The notes under the pieces: model-generated
What the model saw: only the letters and a program-made list of their open reading frames with translations
The model's database searches: none
Told to the model about the DNA's origin: nothing
Position numbers and translations under genes: made by a program
Origin: Bradyrhizobium sp. YR681
Lineage (GTDB): Bacteria; Pseudomonadota; Alphaproteobacteria; Rhizobiales; Xanthobacteraceae
Assembly: GCF_000282615.1 (NCBI RefSeq)
Contig: NZ_AKIY01000189.1
Span: forward strand, 62,001 to 126,000
Length of the DNA stretch: 64,000 bases
Direction: 5' to 3'
Part shown: positions 56,053 through 64,000 of the stretch, one piece after another
Numbering within the stretch: position 1 is the first letter of the stretch
Layout: every line of letters starts with the position of its first letter

Positions 56053-59000
56053 TCACCACTGATATCTTGCGACGGCCTTGCCGGCGTAGCTGCTGGAATT
56101 GCCGGAGAACTCGCCGTCGAAGGTGCCGGCGAGCGAGAAACCGTTGCGCCAGACAAGTTCGGCGGCCAGGGTCGTCAGCGCCTTGTCCGGCAATTGGGCC
56201 GCGCCGCTCACCACGAAGGAGGCGCCCGGCAGCGACTGGAAGGTGGCGCCGACGGAGCGGTCGGTGGAATAATCGTGCGCCCAGGCGAAACGGCTGCGCA
56301 GGGTCAGCGTCGTCCCCGGCAGCGTACCCATGAGGGCCCAGGATTTGTCGGTGCGGAAGCCGAGCTCCGAGCGCGATGCCGTGACGTCTTTGGCACCATA
56401 GCGCAGCGCAAAGGCGTCGCTGCCGATGACGGCCGCCTCAGTGTAGGCCGGCAGGTTGAAGGTGGTGAACTGACCGGCCGCATAGGGCGTGATGGCGACG
56501 CCCATCCAGGGACTGACGACGCGATAGCCGCCTTCGAGCCGGCCCGACCAGGCGTTGGCCTTGAACCGGGCCTGCAACTGGTCGAGGCCGGCCACGGTGC
56601 GGTTGGTGGTGATATCCTGCCAGCCATAGGCGAGCGCGGCCGCGACATAGGCCGCCCCCGTCGTATGCCTCGCATAGGCGCCGGCCTGGAACAAGTCGGA
56701 GTGGCCGCTGCCGAGACCGCCAGCAACAGTGAAACTGGTGCCGCCGCCGGCGAGCGCGAAGCCGACGATCGTGTCGGGTGCGATCAGATAGTCAGCGCCG
56801 ACCGTGCCGGCCGCGATGCGACTGGTGGTCGAATTGCTGCCGACTGCGGCGTTGCCGTCGGTGGTCTGCGAGCCGCCGAAGCCCGCGGCCCAGACGTTCC
56901 AGCGTGCCGCGAAGTCCTGTTGCATAGGCGCCTTGGTGACCATTGCATAGGCCTCGCGCTCGGCCGCGGTGTGTCGCCGTCCGGCCGAGGCAGGGGCGCC
57001 GGCCTCGCCTTCGGAGGCGTAGCCGCTGACGCCAGCCGGCGTGACGGTGCCGCGATTGAAGGGATCGAGCATCACGCCGACGAACTGGCCCATTGCATCG
57101 AAGGTGACATGCTGAGTGCCGGTGGCGCTTTCGCCGGAGAGCTGGTTGAGCATGCCGCGGTAGCCGTCGAGCGATGTCGGGCCGTTGAGCAGCAGGTTGA
57201 AGATTGGCCCGCCGAGGCCCGAGCCTTGCCCCGCCCCGTTGAGCGCGTTGGCGAGCGATGTCTGGTTGCCGGTGAGGCCGGAGGTCACGAAGTTGATGGA
57301 GCTCCTGATCGCGACGTCGTTGGCGTTGGGATAGACCAGTTCGACGTGCAGGACCGGGCTCGCCTGCAGCGCCTGCAGCGACAAGCCGCTGTTTGTGACG
57401 CCGCCCGCGGCCGACACGATGGTCTGCTGGTACACGCCAGCCTGCGCGTTCAACAGGCGCAGCTGCACGGTGCCCGCCAGGTTGGCGGTTCCCGACACGT
57501 TGACCCGGTCGGCGCTGCCGCCGGCCATGTTCAAATCGATCGTCAGGCGCCCGGTCGCGGTCTGCACCAGGTTGCCGGTCAAGGCCGTGGTCAGGACCGT
57601 CCCGGCGCCGCCGGGCGACAGGGTGCCGGCATTGGTCAGCGCGTTGCCGGCGCCGAGACTGACGGTGGCGCCGGAATTGAACAGGCCGCCCGCCGTGTTG
57701 TTGAAGACGTTGGTGCCGGTGCCAAGATCGACATTGCCAGTCACGGTGCCGAAATTGCTGACGGCGTCATTGCCCGTGCTGGCCGCGATCGCCAGCCCCG
57801 ACAAGGCCGTCACGGTGCCGCGGTTGACCAGCGTGTTGTCGGTGCCGCCGATGAGGGAGACACCCGTTCCGGAACCGGTGCCGCCGGACACCGTGCCTGA
57901 ATTGATGGTGACCGCGATCGGCCCGCCCACGCTTTGGGCGGACATCCCGCTCGCGTTGGAGCCCGTAGCGGTGACGTCGCCGGTCGAGGTCACCGTCACC
58001 GCGCCGTTGCTCTGGGCAAAAATGCCGTTCGAGCCGGCGCCCTTCGTGGTGATGTTGCCGGTCGAGGTCAGCATGACAAAGCTGCCGCCGCCGGCATAAA
58101 TCCCGTTCGAGAACCAGTCCGTCGTGGTGATGTTGCCGGTCGAGGTCACCAGCACCCTGCCGCCGTGGCTCTGGGCAAAAATCCCGGCGCCCGTGGTGAC
58201 GATGCTGCCGGTCGAGGTCACATACACATCGTTGGGGGAGCTGGCCTCAATCCCGCCCGCGTTGACGCCCGTCGTGGTGATGTTGCCGGTCGAGGTCACC
58301 GTCGCCGTGCCGTTGCCGTGCGCATAAATCCCCTGCGCGCTGTCGCCCGTGGTGATGATGTCGCCGGTCGAGGTCACCACCGCCGTGGGGCCGCCCCGGG
58401 CAAAAATCCCGGCGCCCGTGGTGGTGATGTTGCCGATCGAGGTCACCGTCGCCACGCCGGAGCCGACGCTGCTGGCCAGGGCAAGAATCCCCACCGCATC
58501 GTCGCCCCTGGTGGTGATGTTGCCGGTCGAGGCTACCGTGACATCTTGCGTGGAGCGAGCAAAAATCCCTTGCGCGCCTTTGCCCGCGGTGCCGACGTCG
58601 CCGGTCGAGGTCAGCGTTACAACGTCGCCACCGGCCTGAATCCCAGACGCGTTGTCGCCCCGGGTGGTGATGCTGCCGGTCGAGGTCAGCGTTATCCCAA
58701 AGCTGCTGTAGACCTCAATCCCGCTCGCGTAGGCGCCCCCGGTGGTGATGCTGCCGGTTGAGGTCACCACCGCGCTGTGGTAGCCGATAGCTAAAATGCC
58801 CCTTGCGCGGGCGCCCGTCGTGGTGATGCTGCCGGTCGAGGTCACCGTTACCGTGCCTGTGTGGCCTACGACGCTGTAAGCATCAATGCCGTGCGCATCG
58901 TCGCCCGTCGTGGTGATGCCGAAGGCACCGGTGTCGCTGCCGATGGTGACGTCGCCGGTGGTGGAGCGGAAGCTGATGCCGCGAGTTCCACTGGCGGGCG

Positions 59001-59376
59001 CAATGGCCGTGGTGAGATTGTTGACGTTCAGCGTGGTGACCGCCGGGACCGGAAAATCGGTCCCGGCGGCGATGCCGGCGGATTGATCGCCGCTGCAGGT
59101 CGCGACCGCGCCATTGATCACGCAGAGGGTCGGCGCCGCCGCAGCCGGGTCGCCGACCGCGAAGCTGAGCGCGCCGGCGGCAGCGCTGCCGAGCAGCGCC
59201 GCGCGCCAGCTCGCGCCGGGCCAGCGCACGAGCCGCAGCGTCGGCGTGTCGACACCGCGATCGAATCTCGCTGGCGCGGGATTCTCAGATCGCTTTTCGA
59301 GGTGTCCGACCAATTCAACTGGGCTCATGAAGCGATCCCAACCTCGACTGGGATTAAGTCTGCCCCGACGCTTCAT
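56053..59376 (-). CDS. Large autotransporter (type Va secretion) with repeated passenger
   Basis: A 1107-residue surface protein. After a long N-terminal extension with an exported signal (AALLGSAAAGALSFAVG), the passenger holds about a dozen units with the text TSTGNITTTG or VTSTGSITT followed by a GI-A motif, about 20-28 residues each (aa 160-510), and a FRSTTGDVTIGS part. This is the pattern of a parallel beta-helix. The C-terminal beta barrel of about 270 residues ends in the aromatic residue of KAVARYQW. It is probably an adhesin. ATG 59376 or 59328 are possible starts. It follows a regulator gene. Confidence 0.9.
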   Translation of the reverse strand: MKRRGRLNPSRGWDRFMSPVELVGHLEKRSENPAPARFDRGVDTPTLRLVRWPGASWRAALLGSAAAGALSFAVGDPAAAAPTLCVINGAVATCSGDQSAGIAAGTDFPVPAVTTLNVNNLTTAIAPASGTRGISFRSTTGDVTIGSDTGAFGITTTGDDAHGIDAYSVVGHTGTVTVTSTGSITTTGARARGILAIGYHSAVVTSTGSITTGGAYASGIEVYSSFGITLTSTGSITTRGDNASGIQAGGDVVTLTSTGDVGTAGKGAQGIFARSTQDVTVASTGNITTRGDDAVGILALASSVGSGVATVTSIGNITTTGAGIFARGGPTAVVTSTGDIITTGDSAQGIYAHGNGTATVTSTGNITTTGVNAGGIEASSPNDVYVTSTGSIVTTGAGIFAQSHGGRVLVTSTGNITTTDWFSNGIYAGGGSFVMLTSTGNITTKGAGSNGIFAQSNGAVTVTSTGDVTATGSNASGMSAQSVGGPIAVTINSGTVSGGTGSGTGVSLIGGTDNTLVNRGTVTALSGLAIAASTGNDAVSNFGTVTGNVDLGTGTNVFNNTAGGLFNSGATVSLGAGNALTNAGTLSPGGAGTVLTTALTGNLVQTATGRLTIDLNMAGGSADRVNVSGTANLAGTVQLRLLNAQAGVYQQTIVSAAGGVTNSGLSLQALQASPVLHVELVYPNANDVAIRSSINFVTSGLTGNQTSLANALNGAGQGSGLGGPIFNLLLNGPTSLDGYRGMLNQLSGESATGTQHVTFDAMGQFVGVMLDPFNRGTVTPAGVSGYASEGEAGAPASAGRRHTAAEREAYAMVTKAPMQQDFAARWNVWAAGFGGSQTTDGNAAVGSNSTTSRIAAGTVGADYLIAPDTIVGFALAGGGTSFTVAGGLGSGHSDLFQAGAYARHTTGAAYVAAALAYGWQDITTNRTVAGLDQLQARFKANAWSGRLEGGYRVVSPWMGVAITPYAAGQFTTFNLPAYTEAAVIGSDAFALRYGAKDVTASRSELGFRTDKSWALMGTLPGTTLTLRSRFAWAHDYSTDRSVGATFQSLPGASFVVSGAAQLPDKALTTLAAELVWRNGFSLAGTFDGEFSGNSSSYAGKAVARYQW

Positions 59377-59459
59377 GCTTCAGCCCACTGCGATATCTGC
59401 ATTGCGACCGAAGAAACATCGAGCCGCCTCCAGACACGCTGTAGCAACCAATTGTTTGC

Positions 59460-61094
59460 TCAATATTTGAGGCGTGCGCCAATGCCCGCTTCGAGCGCCG
59501 TTTGTCCGCGAGTGTGTTCAGCCGGAGCGACCTTGCCGATGCTCCGGAGAATGAAGGCCGGGACCACCCGCTCGCCATGGAATCTCGTCACATGCGCGAT
59601 CAGGTTATGCATGAGGTTGGCGCGCGCCTGCTCCGAAACGAGATGACGCGCCGACGTGAAATAGAGATATTCGACCGCGCCGATCGCGCCCTCCGGGCCG
59701 ATCGCGGCAAGCGCATCCGCCGACGCCTGCGGCAATTCCTGATCGGCCGGCGCGAACGTCCAGGCAATCATCCATGCGATTTCAGGAGGGCAGGGGATGT
59801 CCGGATCGATCGTGGGGACGGCGCCTTCAAGCGCCGCATGGTTGCCGGCAGCAAGGAGGGCAAGGCATTTCAGGACCCGGATATGTATGTGGTACAGAGG
59901 GTTCAGTTCGACCATCGCGATGCCGCGGTCGAAATATTGGACAGCTTCGTCGAATTGGCCGCGCGCATAGCGCAATTGTCCCATGACCGGCAAGGCCCCG
60001 GCAAAGTCCGTTGTTTGGGCGAAGGCGCGTTCGAGGATATCCTCCGCCAGTTCGAGATGACCTCGATTGATGAAGTACAGCAGCTTGGCGGCTGCCAGCA
60101 TCAGCAGCGGGTTCGCCTCGATGGCTGGCAGGCAGTCCAGCACCGTGGCGTCGATCTCGCTTTCCATGCGGTAGCGTTCGTCAAGGCTCATCTCGCCGAA
60201 CGGATTGGTCGTTGTGAGGCGCGTGAACAGATGCAGGCACCATTGCAGGGCGATATCCGCATTGTCAGGATCCTGCTTGCGGTCCCTCCCCAGTTGCTCG
60301 CCATCTTCCACCCACCTCGGATTGGTCGACAGCAACACGCTCGAAGCCTTTTGACGGCGCGTTTCGGCTGGTTCCCCGGCGCGGATACCGAGCCCTGTCG
60401 AGGCGTGGCCGAGCGCCTTGCGCAGCACCTCGATGACGCCATTCGAAACCCGGCTGGCCTCATTCGTGATCGATGCGGCGTCGGCCATGTCGAGTTGGAG
60501 CCGCAATGCTTTTGCGATCCGCCTCGACGGCATTTCCCTCAAGGTGGCCGCGCAATCGAGGTGCCCGTTGCGGGCAAAAAAGCTCACTTGCAGGAAATAA
60601 CGCGGCCTGTCGGTGGGGGTCCAGTCCTCGGCAACGATGACGTCGTGGCCATCGCCAACACCCTCAGCGATCATCTCGCGTAGCTGATCGATGAGCGAAG
60701 ACGCCTGCCGGCTGAAGGGAGATCCGGGCAGCCCGAAAGCCGGTGCGATGACCAGGAGAGCGTCTATCGGCGCTGCCGAAGATGGAGCGGCGATCCAGAC
60801 GTAACCCTCGCCATATTGTGTGGCGATAAAATTCGGCGATTTGGCGCTGTCGCCGAGCTTGGCCCGCAACCTGTTGACCAGAAAATCGATGTTGCGGTCG
60901 GATACGTTGGATTCCGACGCGATCTCGTCGAGCAGACGGTCGCGGGGCATCAGGCGACGAGGGTTGCGCGTCAGAGCCAGCAGCAGCGCGCGCTCGTTTC
61001 TGGTGAATTGAATCTTCCGCCCGTTGCGGTGCGCGAAAAGGCATGTTTCGTCAAGGATCATGTCCCCGAAACGAAGATCCTGTGCCTTCTCCAC
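59460..61094 (-). CDS. Winged-helix (OmpR-type C-terminal domain) regulator with TPR-like region, CadC/HilA-like
   Basis: A 544-residue regulator. The N-terminal DNA-binding domain shows LRFGDMILDETCLFAHRNGR, FTRNERALLLALTRNPRRLM and SDRNIDFLVNRLRAKLGDSA, typical of OmpR-class HTH regions. The rest has no receiver domain; its C-terminal half contains repeated helices (LMLAAAKLLYFINRGHLELA, LPVMGQLRYARGQFDEAVQY) as in HilA-like TPR regulators. GTG 61094 is preferred to TTG 61115. It is 83 bases upstream of the autotransporter and should regulate it. Confidence 0.85.
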   Translation of the reverse strand: MEKAQDLRFGDMILDETCLFAHRNGRKIQFTRNERALLLALTRNPRRLMPRDRLLDEIASESNVSDRNIDFLVNRLRAKLGDSAKSPNFIATQYGEGYVWIAAPSSAAPIDALLVIAPAFGLPGSPFSRQASSLIDQLREMIAEGVGDGHDVIVAEDWTPTDRPRYFLQVSFFARNGHLDCAATLREMPSRRIAKALRLQLDMADAASITNEASRVSNGVIEVLRKALGHASTGLGIRAGEPAETRRQKASSVLLSTNPRWVEDGEQLGRDRKQDPDNADIALQWCLHLFTRLTTTNPFGEMSLDERYRMESEIDATVLDCLPAIEANPLLMLAAAKLLYFINRGHLELAEDILERAFAQTTDFAGALPVMGQLRYARGQFDEAVQYFDRGIAMVELNPLYHIHIRVLKCLALLAAGNHAALEGAVPTIDPDIPCPPEIAWMIAWTFAPADQELPQASADALAAIGPEGAIGAVEYLYFTSARHLVSEQARANLMHNLIAHVTRFHGERVVPAFILRSIGKVAPAEHTRGQTALEAGIGARLKY

Positions 61095-61115
61095 TTCCCG
61101 GCCCCAAAAAATCAA

Positions 61116-61920
61116 TCAACCAGATGTTGGCCGAAGGTTAGTATTCTCGTCAATGGCTCTGTCGCAAGCACAAAGAAGCACTGCCATGAGCAGGCGACGA
61201 CCACCACGGTTTTCCAAACGCGCCCCGATTATCACAATTGCGCAGACCGAAGGATGGTGCTCGCTATCAACAGCGACGCCGTCCTAATTTTTCACGATTA
61301 AGACCGGATACTTAGGTGAATTTTGGTAGCGGGAGAGCGACTCAATCAAAACCCCCTCCCTGAAATGGCTTTTATTTTGAAGGCTCAACGGCTACTTGAT
61401 AGCAACAACTGCTCAGGGATTTCGCCGGAGTGTGCCTAATTGTCACGCGAGATCCAGCTCGACGTGCCGGCGGCCGGTCTCCTGCGTGGCCAATCAACCC
61501 CGGGAAGTTCGTGTCATCACGCCCCCCGGCCACGGCGTCGTCGAGCCGATGCCAGCCCGCCGACCTGCGACCGCAATGCCGCGCGGGCAACTCGCCACAT
61601 TCGTCATCGAACCCCCAGCCCCAAGATTCGCCTGGAGGTATCGGTATTGAAGGGAGCCGCGCGCGTTGATGCCAAGCGGGGAGTGAACGGCACCGCGCGT
61701 CGATGCCGATCACCGACGCGATCGTCCGACACCCAGAAATGGTCAGATGAATCGCGCTTCCGGACCTGCCACACAGCAGGACGAGACCGGTCGCGAGACT
61801 TGCTCCGCAGCAAGAGATGCCGCATAGCGAGACTTGCCGAAACAAGACTTGCCTGAGCGAGACGCCGCCCGATGTTGCTGCAACGAACGGCGCGTTCCCG
61901 AGAATCAAGGAGCTGAATCA
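61116..61920. other. 805-base spacer with weak 15-base repeats
   Basis: No convincing gene. Near 61783-61873 a tract with GAGAC(T/C) units spaced 15 bases (61829, 61844, 61859) occurs. On the minus strand it reads as a pentapeptide-like pattern (VSLRQVLFRQVSLCG), perhaps a degenerate gene fragment. The TIGR03032 ribosome site AAGGAG (61907-61912) lies at the right edge. Confidence 0.5.
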
Positions 61921-62997
61921 TTGAGCGACCCTGCGCCCAGCCCCACATCATCAGCCGCCACGCTGCCGCAACTGACGGCGGCGCACATCACCTGTTCGCG
62001 GGGCATGGCGGGCTGGCTGCAAGCCAATCAGGTCAGCCTCGTCTTCACCTCCTATCAGACCGGTCGGCTCTATCTCGTGGGCGTCGACGATGGTGGAGGG
62101 CTTGCCATCCACGAGGTCGGCACCGGCCGCGCGATGGGGGTGTGGGCCGATCCCCAGCGCCTGGTGCTGGCGACCACATTCCAGGTCTGGCGTTTCGAGA
62201 ACATCCTCAGCTCCGACCAGACTGCCGGCGGCGCCGACCGCTATTATGTGCCGCGCGTCGCGCACACCACGGGCGAGCTCGACATTCACGATGTCAGCGT
62301 GCTCGGCGATGGCCGTATCGTATTCGTGAACACGCTCTATTCGTGCCTGTCGCTGTTGTCGCCGGTGCACGCTTTTCGCGTGTTCTGGAAGCCGCCTTTC
62401 ATCTCGAAACTGGCGGCCGAGGATCGCTGCCATCTCAACGGCCTTGCGGTCAGGGACGGCGAGGCGGCCTTCGTGACCGCGACCAGCCGCAGCGACGTGG
62501 TCAATGGCTGGCGGGCGCGGCGGGCCGAAGGCGGCATCGTGATCGACGTGGCGAGCGGCGCAGCCGTCACTGAAAAGCTTTCGATGCCTCATTCGCCGCG
62601 CTGGTACGGTGACCAGCTCTGGGTGTTGAACTCCGGCACCGGACAGCTCGGCACGGTCGATCTCGCGAACGGCAGCTTTGCGCCGCGCGCGTTCTGTCCG
62701 GGCTTCCTGCGCGGGCTGGCGTTCCACAACGGCCACGCCGTGGTCGGCCTGTCGCTGTCCCGTGACGGGTCGTTCTCGGGGCTGGCGCTCGACGACGAGA
62801 TGAAGCGGCGTGACGCCGACGGCTGGTGCGGCCTCCAGGTCGTGAATCTCGCCTCCGGCGACATCGTGCAATGGATCCGCATCGAAGGTGCGGTGACGGA
62901 ACTTTACGATGTCGCGGTGCTGCCGGGCGTGCGTCGTCCGATGGCGGCTTCGTTCACCGATGCCGAGATCAACAACCCCTTGACCTTCGAGCAGTGA
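61921..62997 (+). CDS. TIGR03032-family protein
   Basis: A 358-residue protein from TTG 61921, with AAGGAG just upstream. HITCSRGMAGWLQANQVSLV, YVPRVAHTTGELDIHDVSVL, DRCHLNGLAVRDGEAAFVTA and WVLNSGTGQLGTVDLANGSF match the TIGR03032 uncharacterised family, which is expected to fold as a beta-propeller. The role is not known. No signal peptide is seen. Divergent to the regulator across an 800-base spacer; it is part of the presumed island. Confidence 0.85.
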   Translation: MSDPAPSPTSSAATLPQLTAAHITCSRGMAGWLQANQVSLVFTSYQTGRLYLVGVDDGGGLAIHEVGTGRAMGVWADPQRLVLATTFQVWRFENILSSDQTAGGADRYYVPRVAHTTGELDIHDVSVLGDGRIVFVNTLYSCLSLLSPVHAFRVFWKPPFISKLAAEDRCHLNGLAVRDGEAAFVTATSRSDVVNGWRARRAEGGIVIDVASGAAVTEKLSMPHSPRWYGDQLWVLNSGTGQLGTVDLANGSFAPRAFCPGFLRGLAFHNGHAVVGLSLSRDGSFSGLALDDEMKRRDADGWCGLQVVNLASGDIVQWIRIEGAVTELYDVAVLPGVRRPMAASFTDAEINNPLTFEQ

Positions 62998-63239
62998 ATG
63001 GGTCGGGCATCGGCCCGCGATCTCTGTGCATTTTTGGGTGTCGCGTGCGCATCGGTGTTTGTCGGGGGCGCGTGTGGACTCAGCGCCACAGATGATTTGA
63101 GTGGCAGGCCGCTTCAGCCTCCGCTGCGTGGCAGAAGCAGATCGAGAATCGCAATAACCGTCAGCGTTACCAGCGCCTTCAAGTTTCGCCCTCCGCAGGC
63201 GGCCGTTCCGACACCAAAAACGCGACACTCTTTTGCGTC
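62998..63239. other. Spacer downstream of TIGR03032, no gene
   Basis: About 240 bases with no convincing coding region. On the minus strand near 63118-63170 the frame reads LKALVTLTVIAILDLLLP, similar to the tail-like sequence near 55930-55990. Confidence 0.45.
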
Positions 63240-63640
63240 TTTTGACGATCTTATGAGTCCCGCTACAATGTGCTCATCGATGGCAAGTCAATTTCGGGCC
63301 TCAGGCCCGAGCAAGTTCGCCGCCTCGGAGTCGCAGCCGTTCCCGAAGGTCACCATGTGCTCAGCGAATTATCTGTGGTCGACAATCTTCAGGTTGCCGG
63401 CCATCATTTGCCGGGCCGCAAACGTAGGATGGGATCGAGGCGGCTCTGGATCCCGAGCTTCGCCAAAAGCTTGACGCGCGGGCCGGATCGCTTTCCGGCG
63501 GTCAGCAGCAGATGGTTGTGCTGGCTCAGGCTATTGTCGATCGCCCGCGCTATATCCTTGCGAATTCCGGTGGTTCTGGATGAGACCTTGAGCGCTTACG
63601 CTGAGGCCGCCCGCATAAATGGCCGCAGAAGCATAGCGTG
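63240..63640 (+). pseudogene. livF: Degenerate branched-chain amino acid ABC transporter ATPase (LivF) fragment
   Basis: NVLIDGKSISGLRPEQVRRL, VPEGHHVLSELSVVDNLQVA, ALDPELRQKLDARAGSLSGG and QQQMVVLAQAIVDRPRYIL are recognisable but lie in two or more frames. The Walker A part is missing and the Walker B region is broken. The parts without a common reading frame show decay. LivF usually works with LivG, LivM, LivH and LivK, none of which are seen here. Confidence 0.8.
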
Positions 63641-63644
63641 CTGA

Positions 63645-63910
63645 CCGCTCCTCCTCCCGTCAGAAAGATTTGTTGGACGAAAGTGCGCCGATTTCGTCCA
63701 ACAACAACGTCTAACATTCCGTCACACGATTCTAAAATCTCTTGAGAGAGCGAAAAATCTTGATCGACAACAAATTGTTGAAGTTACGCAAGAAAATCGC
63801 TAGATTCCTGATCACTGGAATTCTAGCCAGAGGCTCCTGGGGAGCGCCATTTCTCGCAGCCAGCCTTTCCCTCGATCTCGATTTGATTGTTCCACTCCTT
63901 GGGTGAGCCT
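63645..63910. other. AT-richer island end with strong inverted repeats
   Basis: Low-GC DNA with a perfect 13-bp inverted repeat (TTGTTGGACGAAA at 63670-63682 and its complement at 63692-63704, 9-base loop) and a smaller palindrome CAACAAATTGTTG at 63768-63780. No T-run follows, so it is unlikely to be a terminator. No gene is called here. Confidence 0.6.
63834..63849. other. Imperfect copy of the tRNA-Glu 3' end, candidate right attachment site
   Basis: CTCCTGGGGAGCGCCA matches 14 of 16 bases of the tRNA-Glu end (52185-52200), with the last ten (GGGAGCGCCA) identical and in the same orientation. Upstream bases do not match. If real, the island is about 11.65 kb. Confidence 0.45.
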
Positions 63911-64000
63911 GTGGCACTGGCGATCAACATCCGGGCCGACGACGATTCAGCAGGCGAGATCGAGCGGCTCTGGGATCAGGTTGCCGTGTTCGAGATCGGG
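63911..64000 (+). CDS. 2'-5' RNA ligase family protein-like, cut by the window edge
   Basis: GTG 63911 starts MALAINIRADDDSAGEIERL then WDQVAVFEIG and stays open to the edge. This matches the beginning of small 2'-5' RNA ligase-like proteins of Bradyrhizobium as I remember them, but only 30 residues can be seen and the HxTxx motifs lie outside. GGGTGAG is a plausible ribosome site. It would be the first core gene after the island. Confidence 0.5.
   Translation, partial: MALAINIRADDDSAGEIERLWDQVAVFEIG

Noticed and set aside
56194..57900. Long plus-strand open frame across the autotransporter
   Set aside because: Antisense shadow of the repeat-rich autotransporter gene.
57900..58880. Regular repeats that could be taken for a CRISPR array
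   Set aside because: They encode an open reading frame with related variants, no constant short repeat with unique spacers, and no cas genes.
61372..61908. 178-codon minus-strand frame
   Set aside because: TTG start without ribosome site, shadow-like composition; only the repeat-like part deserves mention.

Overview
The window is high-GC chromosomal DNA from an alphaproteobacterium, most probably Bradyrhizobium or a close relative in the Nitrobacteraceae. This is inferred from the dnaG-rpoD pair with an alphaproteobacterial-type RpoD, a separate sigma-32 gene, carA and carB held apart by unrelated genes, and many intergenic palindromic repeats of the kind common in Bradyrhizobium. No database search was possible, so product names rest on motifs and remembered family features.

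Layout. 1-8.4 kb: carB (3' end cut by the window edge) and carA, separated by a divergent MFS exporter/ArsR pair with two perfect operator-like palindromes, an odd tRNA-like gene, a methyltransferase, Dps and a cupin protein. 8.5-24.8 kb: core and accessory metabolism, including an alpha/beta hydrolase, a YqeY protein, an epoxide hydrolase, an acyl-CoA synthetase with a MarR regulator, a hybrid histidine kinase, an ArsR/AHSA1 operon, LysE, a frameshifted DUF3592 gene, an N-formylglutamate amidohydrolase-like protein, two tandem transglutaminases, a gamma-glutamylcyclotransferase and a short chlorite-dismutase-family protein. 25.1-29.7 kb: dnaG and rpoD. 29.9-31.4 kb: an AT-richer 509-codon orphan. 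31.5-36.9 kb: small envelope and regulatory genes.

37.1-45.8 kb: a tightly packed peptide-import operon (Tat-type substrate-binding protein, two permeases, a double ATPase, an M20 peptidase, a flavin-binding protein and gamma-glutamyltransferase). It resembles a glutathione or gamma-glutamyl-peptide scavenging system. Both the ATPase and the peptidase carry reading-frame lesions in this sequence. 45.9-52.1 kb: LysE, a 23-residue lysine-rich microprotein, a GGDEF protein, a peptidoglycan amidase, rpoH, a pseudouridine synthase and a small membrane protein.

52.1-63.9 kb: a probable decayed genomic island next to tRNA-Glu(CTC). It has a degenerate tyrosine integrase abutting the tRNA, sulfate-activation genes (cysD and a cysN-cysC fusion) with a previously uncalled cysteine-rich 40-residue ORF upstream, a 1107-residue autotransporter preceded by a winged-helix regulator, a TIGR03032-type gene, a wrecked livF, AT-richer DNA with strong inverted repeats, and an imperfect copy of the tRNA 3' end at 63.83 kb. 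Beyond it a 2'-5' RNA ligase-like gene begins and runs off the window.
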